Notes under the pieces: generated by a model
The model's input: the letters and a program-made list of their open reading frames with translations, nothing else
What the model was told of the DNA's origin: nothing
The model's database searches: none
From: Lucifuga dentata
Taxonomy: Eukaryota; Chordata; Actinopteri; Ophidiiformes; Bythitidae
Reading direction: 5' to 3'
Length of the DNA: 64,000 nt
NCBI GenBank assembly: GCA_014773175.1
Contig: VXCM01002236.1
Coordinates: forward strand, 1-64,000
In this document: piece after piece, positions 59,586 to 64,000 of the stretch
How the letters are laid out: each line of letters begins with the position of its first letter
How positions within the stretch are numbered: position 1 is the stretch's first letter
Position numbers and translations under genes: made by a program

Positions 59586-61976
59586 TTAAAGCTGACTGTT
59601 TGGGACATGCGGCATCGCCAACCCTACAACAGGCACTACGTGATTGTACTTAGGAGTGATGTTGATCTGTAGAATTAGAGTGTATGGATCAAAAAACAGG
59701 ATGCGGTGCAGTGCAGACTCTGCCTGAGGACTCTCAGAGTGAGGGTTTGTGCTCATATTCACCTCAGACTTTCCTGAGCTGGATTCTAGGTACAGTTCAT
59801 CACCTGAAAAGAGTAAAGAGAAATCCCAAGAGAGCAAAAGACAGGAAGAGATAGAAATGGTCAAGGAGAAAACAGCATAGCCATTATGAGCATTCATATT
59901 GCTGTTAAATTAACCTCAGATGTGATTCTGTCTGTGACAGGCGGCCCGCACCTGGCATCAGAGCTATACGCTGGTTATCTTTGTATACATGAACAGGTAG
60001 CCAACGCTCGCAGCCCTCTGTGGCACGCTGGCAGGCAAAGCTGTGAAGGTCATTCAGCAAAGGGAAACGGCACATTCGTCTGAGCTCATAGAACTGTGGA
60101 GGGGCAAGCAACAACTCCTTCGCCTGAAAGCTGTGCAGGATCTCTGAGGGTGTGGACCACTGAAACACACATACAGAGAAAGATAATGCTAAACAGTAAC
60201 CTCAAAAATGTATTGTTGTAGCAGGATTTCTGTCTGAAAGGTGAAAACAAGATGTCTGGCTTGGGGGGAGGTGATGCCTGGAGCTTCCAGGCCACGACCC
60301 AAGCATAGAGGTTAGTATTAGTTGACTATTAGGGTTTTATTCAGACACCAAAGATACATATCAGCCAGAATATCATGCATGAGTCAAATGCTTTAGCCTA
60401 TAGTTAAAGTTTGGGTCTTACAAACCTACGGTATTAAAGAAGGCAGGGTCTTACGAATCCTGAGATGCATGATGTGCACGTGATGAATCCTGCCTGACAG
60501 GTTAAACTCAGGAAATAATGAATATCCTTCTCTACTTGATAATATTTTGGCTTAGCTGTTTGGAGAAAGAAAATCCAAATATGGGCAATGAACCTAGATG
60601 GAGCATGAGATTAGAAGAGCAACTAGCAACCACCATAGCTTTGCTCATATCTGGAACAACAAACTATTTTCATCAAGATACACTTTAGAAGAAGCAAAAC
60701 TAGTGACTGTGATCCTAAATGAAAATAGGAACACTTTTTATTAACTTTTCTATTTCTTGAGAGATTTTTAAAGATTCCTCTTTACACAAAATGAATAGTT
60801 TTTTTTTTTTTTTTTTTNTTTTTTTTTTTTTTTTTGAAAAATTTACTTAATTTACTTAAAATTTATTTAAAATTTACCAAGGACATACAATTATTTATGA
60901 CTTTTGCTTCTCAGAAATTAAATTTCTGTCAAATTGCACAAAATATATGATACAAAGGTGGCTCAGAATAAAAGGTTCTGAATGGATAGGCTCCAGCTCC
61001 CTGAGTATACAGAATGAATGGAGGGATAGCTGGATGAGTGAGCTATTGTAATGAAGTCACTGCACAACAGTAATTAGTTTTAAAATAAAGAGAGCATTTT
61101 CTGAAATTGTCAAAATTATCCAACAATTTATGCATATATGATTCAGCATCAGTCAAATGACAGAATGAAGGAATGAACCACCTGGAATTGCACAACCTCC
61201 CTCTGGTCGTGGAGTGTGTGTGGGATCTCCTCTAAGCAGCACATGAAGAAGGCTGTGTCGAACCTCTTGCTCTTCAGACTTGTGGGGCTCAGCCAGTTGG
61301 TCCACTCGTGTAAAGCCCAGATGTTGGGCAACACCTCTAACTCTCTGCACATTCTGATGAAGTTGTAGGGGTTTTTGTTTACCAGAGCTCTCCATTTTTT
61401 TAGTTCACAACTGCCCAGTTCGTTTAATTTTGGCACATGTGTGTGTAATGTGTGACCACTGGCACGTCTGTCCTTTATACTTTTTAACAAGCTGTTCTCT
61501 TCCATCTTAGACACACACACGAACACGCCACACTCCTCAAACGTCTCCCGCAAGGCACAAATCCGGAGAGCGACCTCTCCCGGTACAGGAGAACCGAATT
61601 TCAGCCGGTCAGTAGCAAAGATCGGAGGTCTGGTCTCCGCCGGCTGTTTCACAAGTCCCAAACCGAAATTTGGAGACCCCCTGAAGGCTTTGAAAATGTC
61701 CATCCATTCATTGGAAAAATCCGAAGAGTCCAACTTACCGCCGGGAAACACTGAAGTATTTGGCATGAAACCACTTTTCTCGCTTCGTTTAAGTAGTAAA
61801 ACGTCGTAATCAAAAGCGGACTTGTGTGGCAGGTTGTCCTGCTCACAGCTGCTGCCCGCCGGTAAAAGGGGAGCAGATTTCTGCGGTGTCCTGGATAAAC
61901 CGTCCGCTCCGAGTCTGTAACCTGCCGCTAAAATGAGAGTCGCAGCCTCCTTCCAGTGCTTCAGAGAGGTGTTCAT
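59586..61976 (-). CDS. nudt19: Nudix hydrolase 19 (acyl-CoA diphosphatase NUDT19)
   Basis: Three exons, 61976-61182, 60159-59952 and 59803-59586 (stop TAA), encode 406 residues. The N-terminus reads EAATLILAAGYRLG, then DVLLLKRSEKSGFMPNTSVF and PGGKLD. The Nudix box is split by an insertion of about 50 residues and ends in the metal-binding RETFEECGV (about residues 143-151). Later conserved blocks are IWALHEWTNWLSP, FDTAFFMCC, QWSTPSEIL, PPQFYELRR and ERWLPV. NUDT19 hydrolyses CoA and acyl-CoA in peroxisomes to 3',5'-ADP and phosphopantetheine products. The C-terminus SQL resembles a type-1 peroxisomal targeting tripeptide. The three-exon layout and proximity to rgs9bp match human 19q13.11. 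The region before the ATG includes GCCACATTTGTTATGGCGGA (62065-62084), with CGCCAT/GCGGAAG promoter-type motifs. Confidence 0.95.
60800..60835. repeat. Poly-T tract with an N, nudt19 intron 1
   Basis: T homopolymer interrupted by N at 60818; true length unknown. The following 60960-61050, with GGATAGGCTCCAGCTCCCTG and GAATGGAGGGATAGCTGGAT, resembles the end of the same LINE-associated repeat as at 19.5 kb. Confidence 0.85.
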
Positions 61977-62153
61977 GTTGACACACGAAGCTTTTTCTTT
62001 TTAAACTATTCTCTAATAATCCTAAATGCAAAGTTCTAGCTGCCCTTTCTGCAGTCTGTGGATCCGCCACATTTGTTATGGCGGAAGTGTGGAAAGCCAG
62101 AAACAATGTACTGCTAACGCCACCTACAGGCTGGATGACTGATTAAATTAGAT

Positions 62154-62154
<1 letters not shown>

Positions 62155-62205
<51 letters not shown>
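62155..62205. repeat. (GATA)n tetranucleotide microsatellite
   Basis: About twelve GATA units followed by four TGAT units, 180 bp upstream of the nudt19 start codon. Confidence 0.97.
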
Positions 62206-62206
<1 letters not shown>

Positions 62207-62390
62207 TGATTGATTGATTTCTGTCCATTTGAAGTGTCTTATTGTGGATTGAAGCGCCAGGGTTTGTAGAGATGCTTTTGGATTTATTATGCTTCATGTA
62301 TTGCTACAATGCTTCTTTTACTGTTCTCCGGAAATTGTTTCAACTGAGTCTTGGTTCAGAGCTTTCTTTAGAGGAGGAGGCTCTTGTCAC

Positions 62391-62676
62391 ACCCTAAAAT
62401 GTGACAAGTTGATCTTACTTAAAAAAAAAAAAAACTAGGAAACTGATTGCCTTGAAAAGGATTAATATAACTGTATAGTCTTAAGTTCAAGTAGGCATAA
62501 AGTAAACATAACTTAAGACTAATAGTTATATTTACTTGCCCTTTTCAAGGCAATCTGTTTCCTAGATTTTTTTTAAGTAAGATCAACTTGTCACATTTTA
62601 CAGTGCAGNTCAAGGCAATCTGTTTCCTAGATTTTTTTTAAGTAAGATCAACTTGTCACATTTTACAGTGCAGTTA
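62391..62676. mobile_element. Palindromic MITE
   Basis: Left arm (ACCCTAAAATGTGACAAG, TTGATCTTACTT, CTAGGAAACTGATTGCCTTG) and right arm are near-perfect inverted repeats, the right ending in ACTGTAAAATGTGACAAG when reverse-complemented. The centre, with TCTTAAGTTCA and ACTTAAGA, is also partly self-complementary, so almost the whole unit folds back. There is no coding capacity. The right arm is duplicated artefactually around N at 62609. Confidence 0.8.
62545..62673. other. Assembly join: exact 64-bp duplication across one N
   Basis: Bases 62545-62608 equal 62610-62673, N at 62609, on the right arm of the palindromic MITE. Confidence 0.9.
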
Positions 62677-64000
62677 CCAGACTTTGGGCAGGATTCATAA
62701 AGCACAGCGCCAGACTTAACGTATCATTAAGGGCAAATTTCTATTGCCTCCTGGCATCTTTTAGAATTTCCTTTAAAGACATGTTACTAAGGTACTTCCT
62801 GATTTACATGCCTGGAAGCTATTCATGAAACGCACTCAACTCAACTTTAGAACGGTTTCAGTCTGGTGGTAAATTTGAGTGGTATGAAATGAGAGTAATG
62901 TTATAACCTGTATTTGCCTCACGTGTTGTTAAATCTGATAGATAAACTCACTCAGATGATCAGTTTTTTTTCTTTTTTAAATAGGGAGTTTTCATCTGAT
63001 CTTGTGCACATTATAGTGGCACTGCATCTCTTCCTCAAGCATGTGGATCTATCTTTGTGTCAAATTCTTAAAACATGGCATTCTAAAGCAGAGAATTTGT
63101 TTGCTTTGCCACCTTAACGTGTCAATATAGCTTTGATACCAGATGAAGCAGTATGAAGCATGGCTCTTAATTATGAAGCAGCTCATTAATGTGCTGATCC
63201 TCATTGGCTTTTACCTGAGTGTAGCATATATAATATACCTAACAGTAGTACCATATGAGTATTAATTAATTTAAGGTAACGCAATCAAAGTTGAAATGTT
63301 AAGATAATAATTTCAATAACGAAATATTAATCTTATTTAAATTGAACACCGTGTTATGTGGAGAATTAAGTCGTTTAAACTTAATGTTTTGATTATTTAA
63401 TTAATATTCAGTCTCAGATCTTAAATTAATATTCGGGCTCAAATCTGAAAAGTAATGATTCTTTACTCATCCAGTGATTTCTTATCCGAAATGAAACAGG
63501 CAAACAAAGTACTATTGCACAGGTTAACATTCATTTACAGATGAGAAATATAAAAATATACAAGTGAGGTAGATATTCTGTGAGAAATGAAAACCAGGTT
63601 TGACAATGGAAAACTGGTGGATTTTCAAAATAAAATCCTAACCTATTCTAACGTTGACTGAGTCTAGCTTTACTTTACGGAGTTAGTACGGCAGTTATGA
63701 AAATAGAAAATGGTTGGTAAGAAAGATATGGAAATGGGAAAATAACGTAGTTAGGCTGCATCACTTTAACATCGGCAAAGACAAGATCTTATGTTGGGCT
63801 TGGTCACTCCAATGATGTGGGAAAGTCGGATCCCAGTCTTGACTCAGGCGCTCAGCAGCTGGGTCAGGTCTTGAGAAGTCATTGCATGGTGCAGGCAGTC
63901 CTCAGGATTCGGGTAGGATGTTCGGACTCGCAGCCGTCGTCATGGATCCGAACAAACTGGTCTTCCTTTGGAACCAGATCAGCGCACCTCTGGACGAACA
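62677..64000. other. Intergenic DNA running to the window edge
   Basis: AT-rich to about 63770. From about 63780 to the end GC content rises abruptly (GTCGGATCCCAGTC, GACTCAGGCGCTCAGCAGCT, GACTCGCAGCCGTCGTCATG). The minus strand is open for 32 codons from the edge. This may be the edge of an exon or a repeat; I cannot identify it. Confidence 0.35.

Noticed and set aside
61149..61181. Extension of the first nudt19 exon by ten codons
   Set aside because: A donor after TTCCAG at 61182 joins in frame to QWSTPSEIL, matching the family; the extra codons are intron.
1..64000. CRISPR arrays, operons, prophage or plasmid features
   Set aside because: The window is vertebrate nuclear DNA; regular repeats are microsatellites or assembly joins, and genes are spliced.

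Overview
This is a 64-kb piece of a vertebrate, almost certainly teleost fish, nuclear genome. The basis is spliced genes with GT/AG introns, an AT-rich background, many CA/GA/GATA microsatellites, fish-type DNA transposon remnants, and proteins that read as fish orthologues of known vertebrate genes. No prokaryotic, CRISPR, tRNA or rRNA feature was seen.

Gene order, left to right: the 3' six coding exons of an interferon regulatory factor of the IRF1/IRF2/IRF11 group (+, 177-3618); cdc42se2 (-, 11735-12322); nip7 (+, 14017-15477); terf2, the shelterin protein TRF2 (-, 16082-26249, 13 coding exons, 640 residues); zdhhc7 (-, 31337-36708, six coding exons, 320 residues); rgs9bp/R9AP (+, 51540-52347, intronless); nudt19 (-, 59586-61976, three exons, 406 residues). 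All exon sets were assembled by hand from splice signals and reading phase and close in frame, except rgs9bp, which is broken by an assembly artefact. cdc42se2 and nip7 are divergent and appear to share one promoter. nip7 and terf2 are convergent with nearly abutting 3' ends. The human counterparts lie in three places (IRF1 and CDC42SE2 on 5q31; NIP7, TERF2 and ZDHHC7 on 16q22-q24; RGS9BP and NUDT19 on 19q13), so the window joins three syntenic blocks.

The genes do not form one pathway. They cover interferon-related transcription, Cdc42 signalling at the membrane, 60S ribosome biogenesis, telomere protection, protein S-palmitoylation in the Golgi, photoreceptor G-protein shut-off, and peroxisomal CoA diphosphate hydrolysis.

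Space between and inside genes holds mobile-element remnants: a Tc1-like copy with long inverted ends (4229-4929); at least three copies and a fragment of one TTAA-flanked inverted-repeat family (9.2, 10.6, 19.9 and 21.8 kb); two retroposon-like insertions with 12-13-bp target duplications (25.1 and 26.5 kb); a 0.6-kb inverted-repeat element (25.3 kb); a mariner-type TIR element (39-40.3 kb); a possible solo LTR (56.2-56.75 kb); and a palindromic MITE (62.4 kb). The sequence also carries 17 single Ns. Seven of them separate exact 61-67-bp tandem copies, which are contig-join artefacts that duplicate part of an IRF exon and shift the frame of rgs9bp. I found no convincing previously undescribed biological system; the most useful observations concern transposon structure, terf2 architecture and these assembly errors.
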